Assembly (NCBI GenBank): GCA_963971225.1
Contig: OZ020269.1
Coordinates: forward strand, 10,625,201 to 10,689,200
Length of the DNA: 64,000 nt
Origin: Melieria omissa
Lineage: Eukaryota; Arthropoda; Insecta; Diptera; Ulidiidae
Reading direction: 5' to 3'
Position numbers and translations under genes: made by a program
Notes under the pieces: generated by a model
The model's database searches: none
Told to the model about the DNA's origin: nothing
What the model saw: the letters and a program-made list of their open reading frames with translations, nothing else
Shown: one piece after another, positions 1 through 9,990 of the stretch
Layout: each line of letters begins with the position of its first letter
Position numbering within the stretch: the first letter of the stretch is position 1

Positions 1-675
1 AGTCTTAGTCTTAGTCTTAGTCTTAGTCTTAGTCTTAGTCTTAGTCTTAGTCTTAGTCTTAGTCTTAGTCTTAGTCTTAGTCTTAGTCTTAGTCTTAGTC
101 TTAGTCTTAGTCTTAGTCTTAGTCTTAGTCTTAGTCTTAGTCTTAGTCTTAGTCTTAGTCTTAGTCTTAGTCTTAGTCTTAGTCTTAGTCTTAGTCTTAG
201 TCTTAGTCTTAGTCTTAGTCTTAGTCTTAGTCTTAGTCTTAGTCTTAGTCTTAGTCTTAGTCTTAGTCTTAGTCTTAGTCTTAGTCTTAGTCTTAGTCTT
301 AGTCTTAGTCTTAGTCTTAGTCTTAGTCTTAGTCTTAGTCTTAGTCTTAGTCTTAGTCTTAGTCTTAGTCTTAGTCTTAGTCTTAGTCTTAGTCTTAGTC
401 TTAGTCTTAGTCTTAGTCTTAGTCTTAGTCTTAGTCTTAGTCTTAGTCTTAGTCTTAGTCTTAGTCTTAGTCTTAGTCTTAGTCTTAGTCTTAGTCTTAG
501 TCTTAGTCTTAGTCTTAGTCTTAGTCTTAGTCTTAGTCTTAGTCTTAGTCTTAGTCTTAGTCTTAGTCTTAGTCTTAGTCTTAGTCTTAGTCTTAGTCTT
601 AGTCTTAGTCTTAGTCTTAGTCTTAGTCTTAGTCTTAGTCTTAGTCTTAGTCTTAGTCTTAGTCTTAGTCTTAGT
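1..675. repeat. (AGTCTT)n hexamer satellite, left end off window
   Basis: Uninterrupted tandem copies of the hexamer AGTCTT, about 112 units without a visible mismatch, running off the left edge, so total length is unknown. Such purity over 675 bp implies recent expansion or homogenisation. The unit is one base longer than the AGTCT pentamer that edges the satellite at 45.7-46.5 kb. It is not the insect telomere unit TTAGG. No coding or regulatory role is visible. Confidence 0.98.
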
Positions 676-860
676 CCTAGACCTAGTCCTATTTCTATTC
701 CTAGTCCTAGTCCTGATCCTAATCCTTATTCTAATCCTAATCTTAATGCTAATCCTGATCCTAATCCTAATCCTAAACCTAGTCGTAGTCCTAATCCTAA
801 TCCTAAACCTAATGCTAATCCTATTCAAAATCTTAATCCTTATTCGAATTGCAATATTAA
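676..860. repeat. Degenerate border of the AGTCTT array
   Basis: The hexamer register continues but the units diverge into CCTAGT, CCTAAT, CTTAAT and similar variants before periodicity fades near 860. This is the expected old edge of a tandem array in which only the core is homogenised. The long frame beginning at 746 is a translation of this simple sequence and is not treated as a gene. Confidence 0.9.
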
Positions 861-1115
861 GCCTACTACCACTTCATCTTCCTTCGCCTTTGCCCTCTTT
901 TCATGTTCTATTGCACTTCTCTTTTTCTGCTACTTATTCTACTTTCCCTGTTCCCTTCTTTTTCTTTTTTTGTTCGCTCTTCTTTTTTTATCTCCTGTTT
1001 TTCTTCATACCTTTTTCTCCTATTATTCTCCTCTTCTTTTATTACTACTGCGTCTATTACTATCACTTCTTCTGCTTCATCATATTCTTCCTTTCCATCA
1101 GCCCATTTATAATAT
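861..1115. repeat. Pyrimidine-rich tract
   Basis: The + strand is overwhelmingly C and T (repeated CTTCTT, TTTCTC and TTTTTCTT words). Low-complexity, strand-asymmetric DNA of this type has triplex-forming potential. The open frames across it are compositional artefacts. Confidence 0.8.
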
Positions 1116-3214
1116 TAATCTGATTCTTCTTGCTGGTGCGCGCTTTCAGGTTCTTTAGCAATTTATCTTTTCTCCACCGCGACTCCCATTTCCATTGGAC
1201 TCCACTATCTTTAATCCAGTTTCTCGGTTTGTGTTTTGAATCATAATTTTTAATACTGAACAAAGACGGACAAAGAAAAATAAATCAAACACAATAACAA
1301 TAACGATTGGTATTGTCGCATCTCCCCACATCATTCAACTTCTCTCAGACCTTATTCCTCCATTTGGCATCACCACAATTCTAACAGTTTCCCTTTTTTC
1401 ATGTTTACTTTCCTCTATTGTTGGCAAATTCTCTCTTTTCTGTGCGTAGTTGCTGCTCTTTTCGTTTTACCGTCGGCAAATCGAAAAGTACAAAACAGTA
1501 AAAAAAAACCAATAACAGTAGCAACAAAAACGGCAAGAAACTCATCAACGCCACATCAAGTCAGTCGCCATTTTTCCTGCTCGCCTATGCTCCGCCCATC
1601 TTCCACGGCGCACAAGAAGGGGGCAGTGGGCGGAGCGGGCGGCAGAACAGCAGACGAGCATATAAAATCAGGCATTCAGCAGCAGCAATAAAAAGCAACG
1701 GCAAAAACTACAGTAGCAACAAAAAATTAACAACAACAAAAACAACAACCACAACAACAGCAACAGTTTACGGTAATTGCCAGTCGCCGTGCATAAAGAA
1801 TGAATAAGCAAACGATGCACCAACAGAAGCAACAACTCATGCAGCAGCAACGCAGCAAGTTTTGCACGTCAACCGCTGCTGCCATCCATTGGCTGCCAAC
1901 TGCTGCCAATACGGCGGCAATGTGCGACTTTTCGGCTCGTCATTTGTGCGCTGGCAGCGCTCATCAATTTCTGCTGCGGTCGGTGAAAGTAAATTTGCAC
2001 TTGTTGCAACATGCGTTGCCGCCGGCTCACACGTCGTGCACACGTTCTCGCCTTTCTCGCTTGCTCCTGCACGACGGCCCCCCACCGCACTGCACCGCCC
2101 TGCCGCTCATCCGGGACGGCGCTTTCTGCGGGCAGCGGCAACAGCAGCGACAAGTCGAAAAATGGCGCCTGGCATTTATGTGCTTTTAATTTGCTGTTGT
2201 TATGATAGTTGTTGTTGTTATTGTTGTTGTCATGTCGAAATGCGACAGCTTGTTTGTGCATATTTGTGTAGCATGTTTTTTATTGCTTATTTTTTGTGGT
2301 AGCAACATGACACATGACACCGTTAACGGCGCAGAATTACGTCGAAAACTTATTTGCGCTGCCTTCACGTCTCACACAACAACACGCACGAAATGCAGAC
2401 ACAGCGGGGGGCGCCGAGGTTAAGTTGCATCGTCCCAGTCTACTCCGAAGTTGTATGGTTTTATTGCTGTGTGCGATTATTTCGGTGGTCGAGGGTACAA
2501 GATCAACTGGAGGGTTTCATTAAACCCCCAAAAAAAAGTTATACACTGGTAAGTGTAAAGGGTAATCCGTTTTATAGTCTCAAGGATTAAGTTAAATGAA
2601 ACACAATAAAGCTACTGACTTATTTACTGTGCGATTCCCAAATTCCTAACGACCAAAAAGTACAGTTTGCAGTACTCCAAAGTATTTGTGCTATCGACAA
2701 ATATCATAAGGAAATTGTCAAAGTTTGTGAATAGCAGTTAACGATCCGAAAATTGTCCCTGAAAAGTTTGGGAATGGCTTCACTACAGATTTCTTAAAAA
2801 TATTGCCATCATAAGGTTGAACATTTTCATAATATTCTTCCATCAGCCGGCGAGATACTTTCTGACTAAGAACCACAGACTGCTTTGGGATTTGGTGAAA
2901 CATACCACATAGTGGGTTCCTCTTAGAGATCTGGAGGTCTGTTGTCATAATGTATGAATAGAACATAAGTGAAATGACCATAAGAAGATTTTTTTTTGGA
3001 CTCCATCCTTTTGAGGCCATTTTGAATGGGTTTTCAACACATTTAATTTGATATTTTAGTTTCGAATTTAAGAATGTTTTACTCGTACTTTACATATTCA
3101 AGTTTCAGTTAGAGCAGAAAGGCAGCTTCCTGGTTGCTCAATTAGTACACTCAAAGGCCTCTGAGACCCATTGTGTTGCCTGAAGAGAGTTAGCAAGCTC
3201 ACACTTCGGTAGTG
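1116..3214. other. Apparently single-copy DNA without a supportable gene
   Basis: 1116-1500 is mixed sequence. 1540-2460 is relatively GC-rich with CAA/CAG runs and several overlapping short frames, none resembling a known protein. A TATAAAA word lies near 1660 but no initiator sits at the usual spacing. On the minus strand 2718-3020 is a 100-codon open frame that I do not recognise; it has no visible signal peptide, domain or codon bias and could be chance or an old repeat fragment. Confidence 0.5.
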
Positions 3215-3787
3215 CAGTGTTGCCAGATACCTGAAATTACTTTCTACTAAATCTTAAAAAAATACTGAAATTTACTCCCAGGAGTTAAAAAATTCTCGTA
3301 ATATTATTTTTGATAATTCGCGTCATTTTAAAGGAATTAAACTTTTCATAAAAAAAATAAAAATGTATACATATAGCTACTTTTTTTAATGCAGCCTTTT
3401 TTATTTATCTTCATCTTAGCAACAAAAACTTAACAACAACAAAAGATTTAACAAATGATTTGAATAAAAAGTGCCATTTTTGGCGAGATTTCGTCGTAAC
3501 AGAACTATGGAACGAGCTTACATTTTGTAAGCTTACACATTTTTAACACAATAGGATGCTTTGACTATTAAAATAGTTGCCAAAATATGTTTTGTTGCAG
3601 GTGTTCCTAATACATTATCCATACTTCCTTATCCAAAAATCTCCTCAAAATCCACTAAGGATCAGAAAAATTCCCTTACACAAAATATGTATAAATCTCC
3701 TAAACTTTCTCCTAAACAATTATTCCTCCTAAAAGGCCAAGAAATCCTCCTAAATCTAGGAGGAAATATCCTGATCTGGCAACACTT
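3215..3787. mobile_element. hAT-type MITE with TIR CAGTGTTGCCAGAT
   Basis: The left end reads CAGTGTTGCCAGAT and the right end is the complement of AAGTGTTGCCAGAT, a 13-of-14 terminal inverted repeat. It is flanked by CGGTAGTG (3207-3214) and TGGTAGTG (3788-3795), an 8-bp target duplication with one mismatch. Eight-base duplications and CAGTG-type ends are characteristic of hAT elements. The interior is about 570 bp of AT-rich DNA with short CTCCTA/TAGGAG subterminal words and no transposase, so it is non-autonomous. The differing base in the duplication implies some age. Confidence 0.8.
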
Positions 3788-3944
3788 TGGTAGTGATTGA
3801 AATCAGTCTGAGCTTTGCATGAATCTGGCCATGTGCCTCAATAGCGCAAAGCCTATCAAGTCCAGATCATCAAACGTACTGTTGCCTTGATAGTCTTGAC
3901 GTATAGTTTAAAATGCAAGACAGTTGTTTTTTAAGTTCTATATT

Positions 3945-4150
3945 TAAGAGTAAGAGAATTGTCCCCATAAACACCAACTTTCTTGTAGCTCCACAAAAAT
4001 AAAGGACAACGGTGTTAGATCGCATCATTCTGGAGGACATTTGATATCTACAAACTTCATTCACAATGCGAGAATTTCTATTGCAATGAAGCAAAAGTGA
4101 GGCGTGCTGAGTAGCTCGTGATGCTGTTTTGTTGGAACCACATATTGTAC
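3945..4150 (-). pseudogene. Fossil of a mariner-type transposase catalytic region
   Basis: Reading leftward from 4150, one frame gives MWFQQNSITSYSARLTFASL, then internal stops, then CPLFLWSYKKVGVYGDN. This matches the arrangement of mariner-group transposases, where FQQDGA-type second-aspartate and TPLDFFLWG-type third-aspartate motifs are about 34 residues apart. In this copy the aspartates read as other residues (QQN and CPLF) and at least four stop codons interrupt the frame, so it is dead. I could not find its terminal repeats. It is a different copy from the deleted mariner at 4488-5054. Assignment rests on motif resemblance. Confidence 0.6.
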
Positions 4151-4487
4151 AGATTTATTTATACCTTCAACTTCAGCCTAAAATGTGATCCGTAGTAAAT
4201 ACAAAGCCCTTCAAAGCTGAACCTGCCAACATGCTGGCATATTTTTATCCTTTGCCTTACTAAAGATTTTTGTAGATATACGTCACTTAGCAACACTCAC
4301 CCAGTTGACCCGCCATTTTTAATAAAAATTATAATAACAAAATTTTGTTGGGTCCTCACTTTATCTTCAATAAACCTTCTGTAAAGAAATCGTCTAAATT
4401 ATTCCATAGTTGCAAAATAAATCTTAAAACTTAGGCCTTTTTTCGGGTGAATGTAACTAAAACGAAGGTAACTAAAAAGAACAACTA
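4151..4487. other. AT-rich DNA, nothing identified
   Basis: No frame, RNA or repeat structure is recognised between the transposase fossil and the next transposon. Confidence 0.5.
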
Positions 4488-5054
4488 AAGGGTGATCCAA
4501 CTAGAGGTACTTTTTTCAATAACCTTTTTTTGACAGATCCCGCGTGAGTCGTGTCAAGCTGTCATATTATTTTTGTTCAGTATTGTTTGGCATTTCATCA
4601 TGGAAAGACTTACGCCTGAAAAACGTTTACAAATCGTTCATCGGTCCATATTTCTTCAAAAATGATGCCGGTGAGAACAGCTAATTTCACGTAATGGGCC
4701 GGTCGATTGGCCACCAAGATCGTGTGATATCACACCGTTAGACTTTTTTCTGTGGGGATAAGTAAAGTCTTAAGTCTATACGGATAAACCCGCTTCGATT
4801 CAGGCCTTGGAGCAAAACATCACGCGTGTCATTCGCCAGTTACCAGTCGAAATGCTCGAACGAGTCATCGAAAATTGGACTCAACGGATGGACCATCTGA
4901 GACGTAGCCGCGGCCAACATTTGAAAGAGATAATCTTCAAAAAATAAATGCCAAAGAATGTTCTTTCGAATGATAATAAACATTCCCCGTTAAATTTTAA
5001 TTTTCTGTGTTTTTTTCTTTAAAAAAGTAGGGAACCTCGAAATGGATCACGCCA
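4488..5054 (+). mobile_element. Internally deleted mariner-type transposon
   Basis: The ends share an imperfect inverted repeat (GGGTGATCCA on the left; the right end is the complement of GCGTGATCCA) and sit next to TA dinucleotides at 4486-4487 and 5055-5056 or 5057-5058, matching the TA target of mariner elements. Inside are the two ends of a transposase gene with the middle removed, so the copy cannot move by itself. Overall length is about 567 bp against roughly 1.3 kb for autonomous relatives. Confidence 0.82.
4600..4947 (+). pseudogene. Deleted mariner transposase: N-terminus joined to C-terminus
   Basis: The ATG at 4600 opens MERLTPEKRLQIV, the typical start of this transposase group (beginning of the N-terminal DNA-binding region). 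The frame stops within 22 codons. A different frame then carries VDWPPRSCDITPLDFFLWG, containing the third catalytic aspartate (PLD), and continues through VYTDKPASIQALEQNI and IENWTQRMDHLRR to EIIFKK and a stop at 4945-4947. Two in-frame stops lie just after FFLWG. The central domain with the first two catalytic aspartates is missing. Typical members are about 340-350 residues; this encodes only about a third. It is non-functional. Confidence 0.85.
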
Positions 5055-5070
5055 TATAACAATGTTCTCA

Positions 5071-5142
5071 GCCAAAACCTAGTAATATGAAGCGGGGCCC
5101 TAGTAATATGAAGCGGGGCCCTTCATATTACTAGGTTTTGGC
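5071..5142. repeat. Perfect palindrome with an extra internal partial copy
   Basis: 5071-5092 (beginning GCCAAAACCTAG) and 5121-5142 (ending CTAGGTTTTGGC) are exact reverse complements over 22 bases. The spacer repeats part of the left arm (TAGTAATATGAAG at 5101-5113) followed by the same CGGGGCCC word. The segment could fold as two alternative hairpins sharing the right arm. It begins 16 bases beyond the mariner end. Confidence 0.9.
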
Positions 5143-5344
5143 ACATGGCACATGGGGTGTCTTTGAATATCTTCAATGCTTTGCCAGCAGGTCAATGAAA
5201 GCAAAATCCTTAAAAAAAATGAAACAAGGTCACAAGGGCCAGTTTGAACACAAACTGCATTGATTATAAAAACAGTCAATTAACCCCTCAGACCCTGATC
5301 GGCTGGGTAAGTTTGAGTCGCAATATTTTTACATTAACTTAACG
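5143..5344. other. Short unannotated spacer
   Basis: No feature is recognised here between the palindrome and the SINE target duplication. Confidence 0.4.
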
Positions 5345-5357
5345 AATATTAACCCTT

Positions 5358-5547
5358 TTTAGACAGCCTCGATAGCCTGGCGTGAGTGCACTAGCCTGCC
5401 ATCCCAGAGGTCATGGATTCAACACCCACCGCGTGCACGGTCCCCGCACTTCTCCAACCAATTTTCCTAATATTTCCTATTCTCTAAATTTTCCTAAAAA
5501 CCCTGCAACATACCCTGGCAGAACAACACAACCGATTAACGTAAAAA
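5358..5547 (+). mobile_element. tRNA-derived SINE with 13-bp target duplication
   Basis: A tRNA-like head begins near 5366: TAGCCTGGCGTGAGTGC occupies the D-arm/A-box position, CTAGCCTGCCATCCCAGAGG resembles an anticodon arm, and GGATTCAACACC (5415-5426) fits the T-arm/B-box. An unrelated pyrimidine- and A-rich body follows and ends in a short A run. The element is bracketed by perfect copies of AATATTAACCCTT (5345-5357 and 5548-5560), the long target duplication expected from LINE-driven retroposition. At 190 bp it is within the usual SINE range. The parent tRNA is not determined. Confidence 0.8.
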
Positions 5548-5560
5548 AATATTAACCCTT

Positions 5561-8277
5561 AACCCCGAATTTTACAGGGTAATATATACTTACGATATTA
5601 CTTATGACTTTTTTCTGGTATTTAAATCTTTAAATCATTTGAAGTCGCCACGCCTCTTTGTTACAGTTCTAGAGCTGCTTTACTTTTGAGCAATTTTAAC
5701 TTAAAACGGATTAAGTAAGTTTTGTATCAATATTTTTTAATTACAGAAAAATTAACTAATATTTAGGGAAAAATACAAAGTTATACTTTTTCGATTTTAT
5801 TTAACAAAGCACATTTTTTTTAATCGTTGTAGAGTCTTAACTTTAAATGTTAGTTACATGAAATTTATAAGCAGTATAGATGTTTGAATGCTTTTTCACC
5901 AAAAGTCATTTATATAAATTTAGCTCTCACGGTTTCCAGGATATTCAAGGATACAAATTTTATTGACGTCTTTCATATCCTTTTTCATTACATTTTTCCA
6001 AAAAGGATATTGTGTCATCGACTTCATTTCAATAGCTTTTATTTGACGTAAAAATTATTCCTTTCTAACATTTGAGCCAAGAGATATGATGATTTAAAAG
6101 TTTCGGGAAGGGGCTTTAAGCCGCCATCTTTAAACTCAATTTAAAAAAAAAACTCGAACATTCCGGGAAAAATCCCTTGGCACTTTTTCATCTACTGAGG
6201 TCCTTTATCGAATGAGATGGGTTTGACCTTGTCCCTTTTTTCAGTGTTGCACTGTGTTATTAAAGAAACATTATTTTGATCAAACGCGCCCAATTGTAAG
6301 ACTTCAATTAGAACAAACACTTTCTCTGATATCGCTGGAAATTATTGGAAATAATGTAAAATTTTTTTAATTTGCTTTGAATTCACTTCTGAAAATATTA
6401 ATTTGTTGGTGCATTCTAAATTAAACCCATAAACCAATCGTAGCTTAAGCTATAAGATGACAAATAGGTTAAGTTGCTCGCAGGCAACTTTGGGGTCTAA
6501 TAGGTCAAACAGATCATCATCAATCGATTTTGGTTGGTTTGGTTCGGTTCTGGTTGTTATTTATGATTACTTCTCTCGTTGTTTCCACATTAGTTCGAAA
6601 GGGTTTGAAGGTGTTAAAACAGACATTTCGTTCAAAGAAATATCTTGCAAAAGTGGTCAAAACAATTTTTGAAAGTTCTGTAACAATTACTTGAAAATCG
6701 TTTGTCTCAAATTATTCTGTATTGAATTTTCTTAGCAACTTTGCAACAACAATTGCAATGCTTCTGGTAACAAAGCAACATAAATAATAAAGTAACAACA
6801 ACAACAACAACAAATATGGCGACAAAGTGACAAATAACTGAAATACAATACGGCAACTAAGTAAAATGTGTGCGAACGCAACGAACGCGCCCAACGGACA
6901 AACGACGGACGCGCGGACGGACACGAGGACGGACTGAACTGCACTGCAATGAAGTTATGAAATGGTAAATGTGGCAACAAAAAACAAGCACACAAATGCT
7001 ACTGTATGCTGTACAACCAACAACCAACAACACAATGAAGTTATAACAAGCTACAATAACAGCCAGTTAAAAGGCAACAAGCAAATGTTGGCAAAAAGTG
7101 TGAAGCGGTCTTCGAATTGGATTTGCTTACGCCAATTTGCATACAAAGCCAATAATAACAACAACAACTACAACAAAAACATTACAAATAAAACCAAGAA
7201 AAACCTGGATGCAACCGAAGCATCTATTGCGAGGCGTTTGGCATTGCGTATTAGGCGCGCAAAACGCGTCGCTACCGAAGGTGGCTGCAGTTGTTGACGT
7301 TGACGTTGTTCGTGTTGCTCGTGTTGCTCATGTTGTTCTTGTTGTTGTTGTTGTCAGTGGCGCGGTATGTTTAGTTTAAAGCGAGGCATTTGTCGCAACG
7401 CATCAGGCGGTGCATTATTGCGTACACTAAACACTGCTGACGTCTCGAATGTGCGACGCGCCGAAGCGACAGCGGCAACGGCTAACAGCGCCGACGACAG
7501 CCACCGGTCCCAGCCATGTGCAATGTGCCGGCTTAAATGGAGTGTTGGCAAAACAGCAAAATAATTTTAATTGAAAAAAACTACAACAACAACAACAACA
7601 CAAATAAAGTTAAGTTAACTCGAGCTCCACTCGTCAGCGAGCAAAAAAGCATCGAAGACGAGGCGAAAAAAAGTCATTTGCAACGCATAATGCGCCCCAG
7701 CAGCATTTTGTCGAGGTGTCAAAAGTTTTAATTAAATTTATGAAACGTCGCACCACTGCGCGTAAACGTGGCATTGCCATGTTTCCGTTTTGCCTTTTTA
7801 AATGGTCATAAAACTAACAAAGCGTACGCTATGAGTTAAAAAACGAAAAGCGAAAAGTGTGTAGAATTAGGAAATTAAAGAAAAAAAAACAATTCGTTAG
7901 GGGAAATTTAAAAAAAAAAAAAACTGGCTAGAAGTTCTTTTTTATTTGTTTTGGTTGAAAATCAACAAATTTGCTTCATCATATTTCGGCAAAATTGCTG
8001 CGCTGTCAACACTGTCAGTGGCAGAAAGAAATTCAACTTGGCGGCATTCACGATATGTGAAAGAAACCATATAAGTGTCTGAACACACGAGTCTTATTCG
8101 CTAATCTTCGAAACACTAATCTTATTCCTAAATAAGTGTTCAGTGTTAAATTGGTTACTGAATTCAAAGATTTCTCTGAGATTTTTAATTCCAAGTTAAA
8201 ATTTAAATAACTTTTCTCAACTACATCAATGTTCGACCGAACTTTTTCAAAAAGATACTAACAAGGATCAAAGGATG
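5561..8277. other. Long stretch with no supportable gene
   Basis: 5561-6700 is AT-rich with no recognised feature. 6700-7760 is more balanced and dotted with ACAACA/CAACAA runs (for example 6797-6813, 7157-7185 and 7588-7602) and a GTTGTT run near 7335-7355. Short open frames on both strands here are translations of triplet repeats. 7760-8277 is ordinary AT-rich DNA. Confidence 0.5.
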
Positions 8278-8653
8278 GGTAACTAAATCAGGTTTTTCAA
8301 ATATAGGAATTGAACCGAACGATCAGTTTTATAAAAATGTTGTTCCCCGAGTATTCAATGTTGACTTTGGACTTTATAACAGAATAGCAAACCGGTGCTC
8401 AAAATCTACTCAGGAGTTTAAAAAGCACAAACGAGCAATGTGAATTGTAAATATAGTCAAAAAACATTTTTGGTTCAAACAGATTTTAACGATGTGACTA
8501 GATCAGGTTTTTTAAATATAGAAATTGTTTGGTTCAATCAGTTTTATCAAAATTTTTTTCCCCGAGGATTCCATGTTGACTTTGGACTTTCTAACAGAAT
8601 AGCAAAACTGTACTGAAAATCCACTCAGGAGTTTAAAAAGCACAAACGAGCAA
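8278..8653. repeat. Diverged direct duplication, ~213-bp period
   Basis: 8278-8440 and 8491-8653 are parallel copies sharing TTGACTTTGGACTTT, TAACAGAATAGCAAA, CAGGAGTTTAAAAAGCACAA and ACGAGCAA, with many substitutions and small indels. They are separated by about 50 bp. Neither copy has a credible reading frame. The duplication looks old. Confidence 0.85.
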
Positions 8654-8825
8654 CGGGTGGGAAAGGTGCCCGTAGGACATTGATTGTCTTTTGCATTTCG
8701 TTTTCTCTTCAAAATATTTGTTATTATTTGTTGTTCTTTGTTATTTGGTGGCAATGTACCGACATCCAATAAACAGATTTGCCAATAAACAGATATCTTC
8801 TTTTCTATGTGACCTTTGTATTCAG

Positions 8826-8977
8826 CAGGGGCGGATTCATAAAAATAATTCGGGGGGGGGTTTCAAAAAGTAATTCATTAGTCTTTATAAAATGTCTTTC
8901 AATTTGTATGTAGTTTCAATGTCGATCGTAATATTTCGGGGGTTTCAAACCACAAAACCCCCTTGAATCCGCCATTG
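8826..8977. mobile_element. 152-bp hAT-type MITE (GGCGGATTCA family), copy 1
   Basis: The ends read CAGGGGCGGATTCA and the complement of CAATGGCGGATTCA. Perfect 8-bp target duplications GTATTCAG lie at 8818-8825 and 8978-8985. Inside the termini, poly-G/GTTTCAAA and its complement extend the inverted repeat. The 8-bp duplication indicates hAT transposase mobilisation. A second copy lies at 25356-25510, so the family has multiple members in this genome. Confidence 0.92.
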
Positions 8978-8985
8978 GTATTCAG

Positions 8986-9463
8986 TGTGAGAGGTTGATA
9001 ACTCTTAAGTTTTCTTCTTAAAATTCCTGGTGTATTGGTTTGTCTGGTCTCTTTAATTTTCTAAGTCAAGTATTAAATCCAGATGAAGCTTCCCTCATCC
9101 CTTCGTGAATACCGCCATTTGAGCGCACTCGAAAATGGCATAGTTTCAAAGGCTGCACACACAACTGTTATAACAACAACAATGACTATTCAAGTGCCTA
9201 ACCAGTCGGCCAGCCGCCACACATCTCGAAACAAGCACACAATGAGCCAAAGGCAAAAACAACAATGCTATGAAAAAAATACTTTCGACGCAAATGTAAA
9301 TACAAAAAATACAACAACAACCATACCAAAAAAATTACATGTAGCAAGTGAAGTGTGCAACGTTCGCGCAGCTCTTTTCGAGTCGTGTTCATGAGTTTGT
9401 GTGTGTGTGTGTGTGTGCAACAATGAAATGAATTTTCGTTACAATTTGAAAAGCGTTAAATTT
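8986..9463. other. Unannotated DNA with a GT microsatellite
   Basis: Contains a (GT)n run at about 9399-9417 and CAA-rich sequence at 9170-9330. The 103-codon frame at 9083-9394 is rich in triplet-repeat residues and resembles no family I know. Confidence 0.5.
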
Positions 9464-9990
9464 GAAGTACTCTGCCCAATGGTCAAACCACAAAGTCACA
9501 ACTTTAGGTAATATTGGTTATTAATTTATTTTGTAATTTTTTTTTACAGATTTTCTTCAATGATATTTCTGAAACATTAAAAAAAAATATTTACAAAAAT
9601 AGTAAATACTAAAAACAATATTTTATAATTTTTCTAATCATTCAAAGTTGTTTTCAACACTCAAATAGTAAACATTTCTTGAACTTGAAAAAAAATTTAA
9701 AAATAGTTAATATTAAAATAAAATATTTTATAATTTTTCTTAAATATTTTTCGTCTAATTGGTCATTGATCATTCAAAGATTATCAAAGTTTTCAACACT
9801 AAAAAATAAAAAATAATTAAATATTTCTTGAACATTAAACAAAAATGTTTATAGAAATAGTTATTATTAAAAACTAATATTTTATAATTTTTCTAAAATA
9901 TGTTCTCTCTAATTAATCATTTTATAATGTAATAATTTTCAAGTACTCTGCACGGCATTCAATGGTCAGTAACAAAGCCACAACACTACA
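9464..9990. repeat. AT-rich minisatellite, flanked by a direct repeat
   Basis: Two to three units of roughly 170-190 bp share ATTTTATAATTTTTCT, AATTGGTCATTGATCATTCA-type words and TTTCTTGAACATT. A GTACTCTGC...AATGGTCA...ACAAAG.CACAAC segment occurs on both sides (about 9464-9502 and 9943-9988), so the array sits inside a direct repeat. The same unit recurs at 15.3-16.4 kb. Confidence 0.8.

Noticed and set aside
1..675. Telomeric repeat
   Set aside because: The unit is AGTCTT, not TTAGG, and flies of this group lack simple telomerase repeats.
1640..1700. Possible TATA-box promoter near 1660
   Set aside because: TATAAAA is present, but no initiator at about +30 and no credible downstream gene.
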